A stretch of DNA of 60,524 nt from Thermoleophilia bacterium (GTDB lineage: Bacteria; Actinomycetota; Thermoleophilia; Gaiellales; Gaiellaceae). Of the stretch, positions 28,417 to 35,977 are shown in pieces; position 1 is the first letter of the stretch, and every line of letters starts with the position of its first letter. The position numbers were made by a program, and so were the translations under genes. The notes beneath the pieces are model-generated. The model did not search any database, was not told the origin of the DNA, and saw only the letters and a program-made list of their open reading frames with translations. The stretch covers positions 1 to 60,524 of the forward strand of contig SHVL01000008.1 in NCBI GenBank assembly GCA_009694305.1, read 5' to 3'.

Positions 28417-29295
28417 TCAGGTGCGGAGCGTCACGAGCGCCCGCTCGACGAGCGTCTCTAGCACCTGCCGCTTCCACGCGCTCTGCGGATGGCCGGGAAG
28501 GCCTGCGAGCGGATCGGCCGGGTCTATCGCCCTCGGGATGTTGGCAACACCGGCCGCGGCCACCGTCAATGCGGTTCCATGACGTGCTGCCGCCACCGAG
28601 ACGAGCGGAAACGAGAAAGCCTGCCGCTCGCCCGTGCGCAGGTACAAGGACGCATCGGGCGGAGCCGGAAGTCGCACGGCGACGACGAGCTCACCGCGCT
28701 CGAGCGTGACGAGCGAGCGGTTGTCGGCCGTCGGACGGCGGAAGAGGTCGAGAAGTGGGATTTCCCGCTCGCCATGGAGCGCCCGGACGACGACGGTCGC
28801 ACCACAGACGGCAAGCGCCGGAGCGAGATCCGAGGGATGCGCCGAAATGCAGTCACCCTCCTCGAGATTGTGCTTGCGGTGGTCACCTATCTGGGCAAAG
28901 CACGTGTCACCACCACCGAGCCAGCAGTTCCACTCCTCACCACGGTAGTACCAGCACCGCGTGTGCTGGCAGAGGTTTCCTCCCACGGTGCCCTGGTTCC
29001 GCAGCAGCTGCGAGGCGGCAAGACGGGCGGCCGTTGTGACGGCCGCATACGGCGCCAGGAGGGTATGTTCCGCAACGTCGGCCAGCGTCGTTGCCGCCCC
29101 GACCCGGAGCCCCTTCCCGTCCGGGGCAATGCCGCCGAGCCCGGTGTCCTGCAGGTCAACGAGCAGGCCGGGGGCGCTGATGCCCCGGTCGATCTGCCCG
29201 GCGAGATCAGTTCCTCCTGCCAGCACGGCCGCGCCGTCCTCGAGCAGCAACTCGAGCGCCTCGTCAACGGATCCAGGCCTCGCGTAGGTCGTCAT
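28417..29295 (-). CDS. Molybdenum hydroxylase, FAD-binding subunit with extra Fe-S insert
   Basis: A 292-residue FAD subunit of a xanthine dehydrogenase/aldehyde oxidoreductase-type enzyme. AVLAGGTDLAGQI near residue 20 binds FAD. After GTVGGNLCQHTRC a cysteine-rich insert follows with Cys in TRC, WNC, DTC and GDC, before SDLAPALAV. Such an insert carries an additional [4Fe-4S] cluster in PaoB and in 4-hydroxybenzoyl-CoA reductase HcrB. It is the last of three genes, overlapping the large subunit by 4 nt. Confidence 0.88.
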   Translation of the reverse strand: MTTYARPGSVDEALELLLEDGAAVLAGGTDLAGQIDRGISAPGLLVDLQDTGLGGIAPDGKGLRVGAATTLADVAEHTLLAPYAAVTTAARLAASQLLRNQGTVGGNLCQHTRCWYYRGEEWNCWLGGGDTCFAQIGDHRKHNLEEGDCISAHPSDLAPALAVCGATVVVRALHGEREIPLLDLFRRPTADNRSLVTLERGELVVAVRLPAPPDASLYLRTGERQAFSFPLVSVAAARHGTALTVAAAGVANIPRAIDPADPLAGLPGHPQSAWKRQVLETLVERALVTLRT

Positions 29296-31544
29296 GCGAG
29301 GGCCTCGAGCACACGGTCGCGCGTCAGCGGAAGCGCCACCGCACGCCGGCCGGTCGCGTGCGCGAACGCATTGGCGATCGCCGCTGCCGTCGGAATGATC
29401 GGCGGCTCACCCAGGCCTTTCGTGCCGGTCGTCGGCAGGTTCTCGTCGGCAATGCCGGGGAAGTCGATCACGATCTCCGGCGTGTCGGCAATCGTCGGAA
29501 TCTTGTAGTCGTCGAGGTATGCATTGACGGGAATCCCTGTCGTCGGGTCAACGACGAGCTCCTCGGTGAGGGCGAAGGCCACCCCCTGCAGCACGCCGCC
29601 CTCGACCTGGCTCGAGGCGGTCAGCGGATTGACGATGCGGCCGACGTCGTGCACCGCGACGACCCGCTCGACCCTGACCTCACCGAGCGCGGCATCGACG
29701 GAGACCTGCGCGATCTGACAGCCGAAGGTATGCACGACGAAGCCGCCGGGATTGGGCCCGCGTGATCCCGAGCCGTCGATCGTCGCGTCACCGAGCTTGG
29801 CGGTCACCTCGGTCACCTCGACGTCGATGGCGCCGTCGCGCGAGCGGATGCGGCCGTCGCTCACCTCGAGGTCGCCCACGGCGATCTCGAAGACATCGCC
29901 TGCGAGTTGCAGCAGCGTCTTGCGCACCTTGGCCGCTGCAGACCGCACCGCGGGCATCACCGACGGCGTGGTCTGCGAGCCACCTGCGATCGGGCCGTAG
30001 ACGTTCGGCGCCGTATCACCGCCCAGGGCACGTACGTGCGCAAGCGGCAGCCCGAGCTCCTCGGCCGCGACGATCTGCGCGCTCGTGAGCGTCCCGGTGC
30101 CGATGTCCTGGATCCCTGTCATCACGGTCGCGTGCCCCTCGGAGTCGAGTCGGACGGTGGCGTGTGACGGCGGCCCACCCCCACCCCACCAGATCTGGGA
30201 GGCACAGCCCATGCCGCGGAGCAGCCCGTCCGGCTGTGGTTCACGAAGCTCGCCGCGCGCCGCCCAGCCGGCAAGCTCGGCTGCACGGTCGTAACAGGCG
30301 AGGAGCTGGTTACTCGAATACGGCGACCCACTCACCTGGTCTATGTCGGTGTGGTTCCTGCGGCGAAGCTCGAGCGGATCCATGTCGAGCGCCAACGCCA
30401 GCTCGTCGATTGCCTGCTCGAAGGCGGTGGTTCCCTCCATCACACCCGGTGCTCTAAAAGCATTCTGTGCCCGGAGGTTCGTCTTCACGGGGAAGGTCAG
30501 CGCGCGAACATCGGCGCAGCGGTAGAGCGTACGCGCCGGGATCAGAACGGGGGGCATCCAGCCGCCCTGGCCCATTCCGATCACGGCATCCGCATCGATC
30601 GCCGTGATCGTGCCGTCGCGACTCGCCCCGAGGCGCACCGTCTGCCGGGACGCCGCACGGCGGCCGCCATCGAGCTGCTCGCCGTGCCGGTCGTTGACGA
30701 GACGCACGGGACGGCCGGCAATCCGCGACAGCTCGGCCGCGGCGAGCGCCTCGAAACCGGCCCCCTGCTTGGCTCCGAATCCACCGCCAACGAACTCGGT
30801 CAGCACCCGAACGTCCGACTTACGCAGCCCAAAGGCCCGGGCGAGCTCGTCACGTGCGGCGAACATCCCCTGCGTGGACACCCAGATGGTGAGACGCTCG
30901 CCCTCCCAGGAAGCGACCGCGGCGTGCGGCTCGAGCGCCGTCTGCAGCTGGCCGGGCGTCTCGAGCGAGAGCTCGACCGTCACCTCAGCCGCTGCGAGAG
31001 CCACCTCCGCGTCACCACGTGCTTCGTCGGTCGGATCAGCTGTGAAGCGCTGCTCGCGGAGCCCCTCCTCGACATCGACGAGGTGCGGCAGCACCTCGAG
31101 GTCGAGGGCAAGCGCCAGAACACCGGCATGCGCCGCTTCGAGGGTGTCCGCCGCGACGACCGCGACCGGCGCTCCGGCATACCCGGGCTCACCGCGGAGA
31201 AGAGGAGAGCGCGTCGTCAGAGACAGCTCGCTGTCGGGGCCGATCACGGCACGCACGCCCGGCACCGCCCGCGCGCCGTCGAGGTCGAGAGAACGAACAC
31301 GCCCGTGCGCAACCGGAGATCGGAGCACGACTGCGTGCAGCGTCCCTGCGAGGCGCACGTCAACGGTGAAGCGAGCCCGGCCGGCCGCGCGCGCCGCTCC
31401 GTCCTGCCGCGGCACGGGGCGGCCGACGAGAGAGAGTGCGGCGTCGGGCGCCCAGCTCTCGGTGTCGTCGCTCTCGTCCACGAGTGCCCAGACATCCTCG
31501 TAGCGTCCCTCCATCTCCGTCCGGGTGCGGACGAATCGGCTCAT
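29292..31544 (-). CDS. Molybdenum hydroxylase, molybdopterin-binding large subunit
   Basis: A 750-residue catalytic subunit of the xanthine dehydrogenase/aldehyde oxidase family. GRARFTVDVRLAGTLHAVV opens the first domain, EFVGGGFGAKQG near residue 255 and FRAPGVMEGTTAFEQAID contact the cofactor, and KGLGEPP near the C-terminus has the catalytic glutamate. The form I CO-dehydrogenase loop (AYxCSFR) is absent, so it is not CoxL. The sequence is nearest in style to PaoC/YagR aldehyde oxidoreductases. The substrate cannot be read from sequence. The start overlaps the Fe-S subunit by 4 nt. Confidence 0.92.
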   Translation of the reverse strand: MSRFVRTRTEMEGRYEDVWALVDESDDTESWAPDAALSLVGRPVPRQDGAARAAGRARFTVDVRLAGTLHAVVLRSPVAHGRVRSLDLDGARAVPGVRAVIGPDSELSLTTRSPLLRGEPGYAGAPVAVVAADTLEAAHAGVLALALDLEVLPHLVDVEEGLREQRFTADPTDEARGDAEVALAAAEVTVELSLETPGQLQTALEPHAAVASWEGERLTIWVSTQGMFAARDELARAFGLRKSDVRVLTEFVGGGFGAKQGAGFEALAAAELSRIAGRPVRLVNDRHGEQLDGGRRAASRQTVRLGASRDGTITAIDADAVIGMGQGGWMPPVLIPARTLYRCADVRALTFPVKTNLRAQNAFRAPGVMEGTTAFEQAIDELALALDMDPLELRRRNHTDIDQVSGSPYSSNQLLACYDRAAELAGWAARGELREPQPDGLLRGMGCASQIWWGGGGPPSHATVRLDSEGHATVMTGIQDIGTGTLTSAQIVAAEELGLPLAHVRALGGDTAPNVYGPIAGGSQTTPSVMPAVRSAAAKVRKTLLQLAGDVFEIAVGDLEVSDGRIRSRDGAIDVEVTEVTAKLGDATIDGSGSRGPNPGGFVVHTFGCQIAQVSVDAALGEVRVERVVAVHDVGRIVNPLTASSQVEGGVLQGVAFALTEELVVDPTTGIPVNAYLDDYKIPTIADTPEIVIDFPGIADENLPTTGTKGLGEPPIIPTAAAIANAFAHATGRRAVALPLTRDRVLEALA

Positions 31545-31993
31545 GCGCTACCCGCTGCCCGCAGGATCGCACGCTCGATCTTCGGGTAGGCGCCACACCG
31601 GCAGAGATTGCCCGCCATCGCCTCGTGGATCTGCTCACGGGTCGGGGCAGGTGTCCGCTCGAGCAATGCTGTCGCACTGACGACCTGGCCCGGCGTGCAG
31701 TAGCCGCACTGCAGCGCGTCCTCGGCCACGAATGCCTCCTGCACCGCATGGGCGCGGCCGACCGAGAGTCCCTCGATCGTCACTATCTGATGACCCACGG
31801 CGGCCTCGGCGAGCAGCAGGCACGCGTTGACCGGCCTGCCGTCCACGAGCACCGCGCACGCACCGCAGGCGCCCTCACCACAGGCGAGTTTCGTACCGAG
31901 CAACTCGAGGTCGTCGCGCAGGACGGCGAGCAGCCGCCGTCCCGAGGGCACCACCGAGTGCCGCTCCCCGTTGACTTCGAGTATGACCTCCAT
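31541..31993 (-). CDS. Molybdenum hydroxylase, 2x[2Fe-2S] subunit
   Basis: A 150-residue electron-transfer subunit. The plant-ferredoxin-type cluster uses the cysteines in LACGEGACGACAV and the following VNAC. The second cluster in the helical C-terminal domain uses QCGYCTPG and NLCRCGAYP. It is the first gene of the small-large-FAD order. A TAGTTC box lies 7 nt before the ATG, and AGAAGG abuts the ATG. No twin-arginine signal is seen, so the complex should be cytoplasmic. Confidence 0.94.
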   Translation of the reverse strand: MEVILEVNGERHSVVPSGRRLLAVLRDDLELLGTKLACGEGACGACAVLVDGRPVNACLLLAEAAVGHQIVTIEGLSVGRAHAVQEAFVAEDALQCGYCTPGQVVSATALLERTPAPTREQIHEAMAGNLCRCGAYPKIERAILRAAGSA

Positions 31994-32036
31994 CCTTCTA
32001 GAACTACACGCAGAGGCCTGCGCTCGTCAAGCGCGG

Positions 32037-32042
32037 TAAGAT
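32037..32042 (+). promoter_or_regulatory. Candidate -10 element (TAAGAT)
   Basis: TAAGAT ends 6 nt before the ATG at 32049, again leaving no room for a leader. It lies in the 55-nt divergent gap with the molybdenum hydroxylase operon. Confidence 0.45.
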
Positions 32043-32048
32043 CCTCTG

Positions 32049-32735
32049 ATGCGCAAGATATTCCTCGTTCTGCTCGTCCTGCTTGGTGTCGCCGCGGCCG
32101 GGTGCGGCGGCTCGTCGGGCGACACCGCCGCGCCGGCCACCGAGACACAGACAGAGGCGACCGACACGACGACCTCGGCGGACGGCTGTAGCGATGTCAC
32201 CGTGCCGCCCGCCCGCGAGGACGGCGGCGGGACGCAGCCGAAGGAGCGGCTCGATCCCGAGAAGACCTATGACCTCGTGGTCAAGACCAACTGCGGCACG
32301 TTCACGATCACGCTCGACCAGGCCGGGGCGCCCGCCACATCAGCGTCACTCGTCTCACTCGCAAAGAGCGATTTCTTCGGCAAGACGATCTTCCACCGGA
32401 TCATCCCCGGCTTCGTGATTCAGGGCGGCGACCCGACAGCGTCCGGGTCGGGCGGCCCCGGATACCAGACGGTCGATCCACCTGCCGCCGACGCGAAGTA
32501 CACGAAGGGTGTCGTCGCAATGGCAAAGACGTCGGCCGAGGCACCCGGAACGTCGGGCAGCCAGTTCTTCGTCGTCACGGGTGCCGACGCGAGCCTGCCC
32601 GCCGAATATGCCATTGTCGGCAACGTCACGAACGGGATTGACGTTGTCGATCGGATCGGTGCACTCGGAGACCCTGCGACGGAGCAGCCAACGCGGCCCG
32701 TCGTAATCGAGTCGGTCACGGTCGTCGAACGATGA
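32049..32735 (+). CDS. Lipoprotein cyclophilin-type peptidyl-prolyl isomerase
   Basis: A 228-residue extracytoplasmic foldase. Residues 1-18 form a signal peptide ending in a lipobox (AAAGC), so Cys18 or so should be lipidated. A low-complexity Thr/Ala/Asp linker follows. The cyclophilin domain starts near residue 75 and has the active-site arginine in FHRIIPGFVIQGGDP and the QFFV strand in GTSGSQFFVVTGA. Its stop overlaps the start of the MobA-like gene by 4 nt, an unexpected coupling. Confidence 0.93.
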   Translation: MRKIFLVLLVLLGVAAAGCGGSSGDTAAPATETQTEATDTTTSADGCSDVTVPPAREDGGGTQPKERLDPEKTYDLVVKTNCGTFTITLDQAGAPATSASLVSLAKSDFFGKTIFHRIIPGFVIQGGDPTASGSGGPGYQTVDPPAADAKYTKGVVAMAKTSAEAPGTSGSQFFVVTGADASLPAEYAIVGNVTNGIDVVDRIGALGDPATEQPTRPVVIESVTVVER

Positions 32736-33244
32736 GCATCGCCGCAGTCGTGCTCGCCGCCGGAGAGGCGTCGCGGTTCGGCACGCCGAAGCAACGGCTG
32801 CTGCTGCCCGAGGTGCTCGAACGGTTGACCCGGAGCTCCGTCAAGGGGATCGTCGTCGTCGCGGGCGCGCACACCCTCGAGACACCCGCGACCGTCGTCA
32901 CCTGTGCCGGCTGGAAGCGAGGGCCCGGTGCCTCGCTCACGAGCGGCCTGGAGGAGCTCGGTTCTCGTGTCGAGGCCGCGGTCGTCGTTCTCGCTGACGG
33001 ACCCGATCTCGCCCCCGAAGCAGTGGACCGCGTGATTGCCTCGTGGCGGGCCGACGGCGGCGCACTTGTCGCAGCCTCCTACGACGGAGAGCGTGGCCAT
33101 CCGGTGCTCGTAGCCAGGGAGGCGTGGGACTCGATCCCCGACGCAGGGCTGCGTGACCTCGAGGTCCGGCTTGTTTCCTGTGACGACCTCGGTGCGCCGG
33201 GAGACGTCGATACCCCGGCAGACCTTCCCGAACGATTGCGCTAA
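32732..33244 (+). CDS. MobA/MocA-like nucleotidyltransferase
   Basis: A 170-residue NTP-transferase. AAVVLAAGEASRFGTPKQ at the N-terminus is the nucleotide-binding loop, VVLADGPDLAPE near residue 85 holds the metal-binding Asp, and GERGHPVLV near residue 120 and GDVDTPADL near the end match the MobA-like group that includes MocA, which adds CMP to molybdopterin. The protein is shorter than typical MocA. With a molybdenum hydroxylase encoded 750 nt away, maturation of that enzyme is a fair inference. It is coupled to the cyclophilin gene by an ATGA overlap. Confidence 0.82.
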   Translation: MSIAAVVLAAGEASRFGTPKQRLLLPEVLERLTRSSVKGIVVVAGAHTLETPATVVTCAGWKRGPGASLTSGLEELGSRVEAAVVVLADGPDLAPEAVDRVIASWRADGGALVAASYDGERGHPVLVAREAWDSIPDAGLRDLEVRLVSCDDLGAPGDVDTPADLPERLR

Positions 33245-33249
33245 CGGTA

Positions 33250-33480
33250 CTACGGGCTGGAGCGGAGCTGTGCCAGCTTCTCCATCAGCCCGACGGGCAT
33301 CCGCTCTGCGGCCGTCGTCTGCACATACTTTCGCAATGACTCCTCGAAGCGATACCGGCGCCGGCAGTAGTCGCAAGCGTCGAGGTGAGACTCGGCCCGC
33401 CCGACCTCGCTGTCTGTAAGAGCACGGTCGAGGTAGCCCTGCAGCAGCTCCTCGCACGCCTCGCACGGAGTGCGACTCAC
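33250..33480 (-). CDS. Zinc-binding anti-sigma factor (RsrA-like)
   Basis: A 76-residue protein with an N-terminal CEAC and HLDACDYC, which together give the Hx3Cx2C zinc-anti-sigma (zf-HC2/ZAS) signature. Its length and placement match RsrA/RshA-type thiol-redox sensors that release their sigma when the cysteines form a disulfide. It starts with a GTG overlapping the sigma-factor stop by 4 nt, which ensures near-equal synthesis. It converges with the MobA-like gene, 5 nt away. Confidence 0.9.
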   Translation of the reverse strand: MSRTPCEACEELLQGYLDRALTDSEVGRAESHLDACDYCRRRYRFEESLRKYVQTTAAERMPVGLMEKLAQLRSSP

Positions 33481-34061
33481 GCGAGCCTCCCCTCTGCCAG
33501 CTCCTGTTTCAGGAGCCGCCGGCCGCGGTGCAGCCGCGACATGACCGTCCCGATCGGAATGTCCAGAATCTGGGCTGCGTCGGCGTAACTGAACTCACCG
33601 ATGTCCACGAGCACGACGGTGTCGCGGAAGTCATGGGGAAGCGATGAGAGTGCCGTCACGATCGAGTCCTGCGAGAGCTTCTCGACGACGCGGTCCTGGT
33701 CGAGCACCTGCTCGCCCGAGGCCTCGACCATCTTGTTCGCGAGGTAGTAGTCGCCTTCCTCGATCGGCTGCGTGTCAGGCGTCCGCTGTACCTTCCGGCC
33801 CCGGTCGAGGTTGAGGTTGGTGAGGATCCGCAGGAGCCAGGCACGCAGATTCGTCCCCGGGGTGTACGAGCGCCAGCTCCTGAATGCCCGGCTATAGGTG
33901 TCCTGGACAAGATCCTCAGCCTCCTCACGGGTTCCAACGAGCCTGCGCGCCACGCGGTACACCTGGTCGGCGAGCGCGAGAGCCTCTTCCTCGAAGCGAA
34001 CACGGTCGCGGGCCTCCGCAGCGATCCGACGTCCTTCGATTTCGGGTTCGGCCTCGACCAC
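33477..34061 (-). CDS. ECF RNA polymerase sigma factor, SigR/SigH-like
   Basis: A 194-residue group IV sigma. Region 2 runs from about residue 30 to 90 (EDLVQDTYSRAFRSWRSYTPGTNLRAWLLRIL, shown here as landmarks EDLVQDTY and NLRAWLLRI). Region 4 runs from about 135 to 185 (SLPHDFRDTVVLVD, DIPIGTVMSRLHRGRRLLK). The wording and the partner anti-sigma match SigR/SigH, which direct thiol-oxidative stress responses. A SigR-type promoter lies 30-55 nt upstream, so it should activate itself. Confidence 0.93.
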   Translation of the reverse strand: MVEAEPEIEGRRIAAEARDRVRFEEEALALADQVYRVARRLVGTREEAEDLVQDTYSRAFRSWRSYTPGTNLRAWLLRILTNLNLDRGRKVQRTPDTQPIEEGDYYLANKMVEASGEQVLDQDRVVEKLSQDSIVTALSSLPHDFRDTVVLVDIGEFSYADAAQILDIPIGTVMSRLHRGRRLLKQELAEGRLA

Positions 34062-34090
34062 CCTGCAACCGTATCTGTTCCGCTTGCTGG

Positions 34091-34116
34091 AACGCCCGTG
34101 CGCCCTCTATTATTCC
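34091..34116 (-). promoter_or_regulatory. SigR-type autoregulatory promoter (GGAAT-N18-GTT)
   Basis: Read leftward, GGAAT (34116-34112) is followed after exactly 18 nt by GTT (34093-34091). This is the published SigR/SigH consensus. Transcription would start near 34084, about 23 nt before the sigma gene's GTG at 34061. It is the only such match found in an intergenic, correctly oriented position. Confidence 0.75.
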
Positions 34117-34162
34117 GCGATCAGTCCGAGCGGGGGTCCGGCCAGGCCCGGATCCACGCCCC

Positions 34163-34372
34163 TCAGATCTCGCGAAAACCGGATTTCGCCATCGCTGTGA
34201 CGAGCTCGTCACGGGAGGTCTGCTCGTCATCGAACTCAACCGTGACCTGCCCCATCAGGTTGGCGTTCGCGCTCTCGAGGCCCTCGTGGCCCCGCAGGGC
34301 CGCAGCCAACCGGTTGACGCACCGCTCGCAGCGGATACCGCTGATGTGCAGCGTCTCGGATCGGAGAGCCAT
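34163..34372 (-). CDS. Heavy-metal-associated (HMA) domain protein, CopZ-like
   Basis: A 69-residue single HMA domain. The metal loop reads GIRCERCVNRL, where most copper chaperones have GMxCxxC, so the two cysteines remain but Met is replaced by Ile. VTVEFDDEQTSRDELVTAMAKSG gives the last strand and helix. The ATG at 34372 follows TATCAT by 8 nt. No copper ATPase is in the window, so its partner is unknown. Confidence 0.85.
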   Translation of the reverse strand: MALRSETLHISGIRCERCVNRLAAALRGHEGLESANANLMGQVTVEFDDEQTSRDELVTAMAKSGFREI

Positions 34373-34427
34373 CGGTGCAGATGATACCGGGGCACCGTCG
34401 AACACGGGCCCGGGTTCAACAGGGTGC

Positions 34428-35367
34428 CTATCCGCTGAAAGCGCGCGTCGCCCGTGCATAGTGGTTGCGGTTCAGGAACAAGCCCACCAGGATCGTGCCG
34501 CACCCGCACCCGAGCAGGAGGAAGCCAACAGTCCAAAATCCGCTGATCAGCAAGCTCCACCCGATCACGCCAACCGGTGCCAACAGTCCGACGACCAGCA
34601 TGCAGGACGCGAGGCTTCGCGTCGCCTCCCCCGGCCCACGTGACTCCGCTGCAGCGCCAATCGCAAGCGATTTCGTTGCGTAGTTGAGTGCGCCCAGCGC
34701 AAGGCCGATGACGACCCAGGCAGCGAGTTCGGGTACGCCCGACAGCAGGAGTGACGTTACCCCGAACACGATCAGGGCGCTGCCGGCCAGGGCTACGGAG
34801 ATAGTCGCGGCAGGAAACTCGTCTCTTCGTGCACTCAACACCCTCAGGATCAAGGGCGAGAACATCTCTCCGATGCCCATGCTTGCGATCAGAAGCCCTG
34901 CGCCGACGAGTAACGGCTGATGACGGAGAGGTCGAGACCCTGGACGTTGCGAGGTAGGCCTTCGCGAGCGCGGGCTTGAGGACGGTCGTCGTCCCGGCGA
35001 AGGCGCCAAAGAACGGTGCCGCAACGAGAAGGACGAGCATGGGCGCCACACCGAGCAGGAGGAGCGTCCCCGCAAGAAGCCACGCTATGGCAGCAAGCGA
35101 CTGCGCCACGGCAAAACTCCGGCGTGTGCCCAGTCGAAAGCACCACTGCGGGGCATACGGGAGCGCGAGGGCCGAGGCCACGAGCACGATCGCCATGTAG
35201 ATGCCAGCGTAGATGGCGCCGTTGTCCAGATCACCTGACGCCGTGGCGGTTGCGGTCGCCGCGAGGAGCGCGATCACCGAGCCGACAACCGATACCGCAG
35301 TGGCGGCCATGTAAAACCCGGCAACGTGCGAGGACGGGCCTGCAGGATCGTCGCTCACTTGCGGCAT
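34428..35367 (-). pseudogene. MFS transporter, frameshifted and short
   Basis: Two reading frames together encode MFS-like membrane helices. The first (35367 to about 34930) starts MPQVSDDPAG and ends at LKPALAKAYLATS. The second (about 34930 to 34428) resumes with LLVGAGLLIASMGIGEMFSPL and runs to the end. The frame must shift once between roughly 34920 and 34950. The joined product would be about 312 residues, well below the usual 400, so some sequence may also be lost. Either the gene is decaying or there is a sequencing indel; the short length favours decay. Confidence 0.7.
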
Positions 35368-35484
35368 GGCACAGCCGTACTCCAACGCGAGTACCGGCGC
35401 GAAGTGGTGGGGCGGCCTGCCCGAGGAGCCCTAACGGAGCACATCGAGTGCGACCTCTGCAGTCCGAGGCGGTCGGGGCGAGCA

Positions 35485-35853
35485 TCAGACCTTGCCGCGG
35501 ACGCCGTGCACCGGCCTACCGGCCGCCTCCCACGCATAGTACGACGCGCTCGGGCCGAACGATCGCTCGTACGAGATCACACGCGGATTACGGCCGACCT
35601 CGAGTGCTCGCTGCGCGTGCCACAGCAGGTTGGGATCGTCCCGTTCCTGCCACACGAGCACCAGGTGGGCCGCAGTCATATGAGCCGCGACGAACGTGCA
35701 GCCCGATGCAGGACAGGGGAAGGGGTCGGTGCGAACGCAGTACCAGCCGTCGTAGTCCCCGGCGTCGTCGTCCTCCCAGAGGTTTTCTTCCTCGACGGCA
35801 TATTCCTCGTCGAGGAGCAGGGATCCGCGCTCTGGCCCTTCTACTTCGCTCAT
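35485..35853 (-). CDS. Small acidic protein with a C2H2-like cluster, function unknown
   Basis: A 122-residue protein I cannot assign. An acidic N-terminus (EEYAVEEENLWEDDD) leads to WYCVRTDPFPCPASGC and then TFVAAHMTAAH, a Cx4C-x5-Hx4H spacing that could bind zinc. A conserved-looking tail follows (LLWHAQRALEVGRNP, SYYAWEAAGRPVHG). The ATG at 35853 follows TACTCT by 6 nt, which supports it over an upstream frame start. It sits downstream of htrA but appears to have its own promoter. Confidence 0.72.
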   Translation of the reverse strand: MSEVEGPERGSLLLDEEYAVEEENLWEDDDAGDYDGWYCVRTDPFPCPASGCTFVAAHMTAAHLVLVWQERDDPNLLWHAQRALEVGRNPRVISYERSFGPSASYYAWEAAGRPVHGVRGKV

Positions 35854-35897
35854 CGCCACAGAGTAACCGCAACAGGAACGGTTGGGTGACCCGGAAG

Positions 35898-35968
35898 GAG
35901 CCGCAGCCCCTGGCACCGTGTGCGCGGGACTGCGGCTCGTCGGTTGCCGGCCCGGGAGAGGGGCCGGC
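35898..35968 (-). terminator. Two GC-rich hairpins after the HtrA gene
   Basis: Just past the htrA stop, GCCGGCCC (35946-35953) and GGGCCGGC (35961-35968) form a perfect 8-bp stem with a 7-nt loop. A second repeat, GAGCCGCAG (35898-35906) with CTGCGGCTC (35930-35938), follows. There is no U-tract. They may end or process the htrA mRNA. Confidence 0.45.
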
Positions 35969-35977
35969 TGCGAGCGC

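Noticed and set aside
29292-31544. CO dehydrogenase (CoxL)
   Set aside because: The form I active-site loop AYxCSFR is missing, and the FAD subunit carries a PaoB/HcrB-like cysteine insert.
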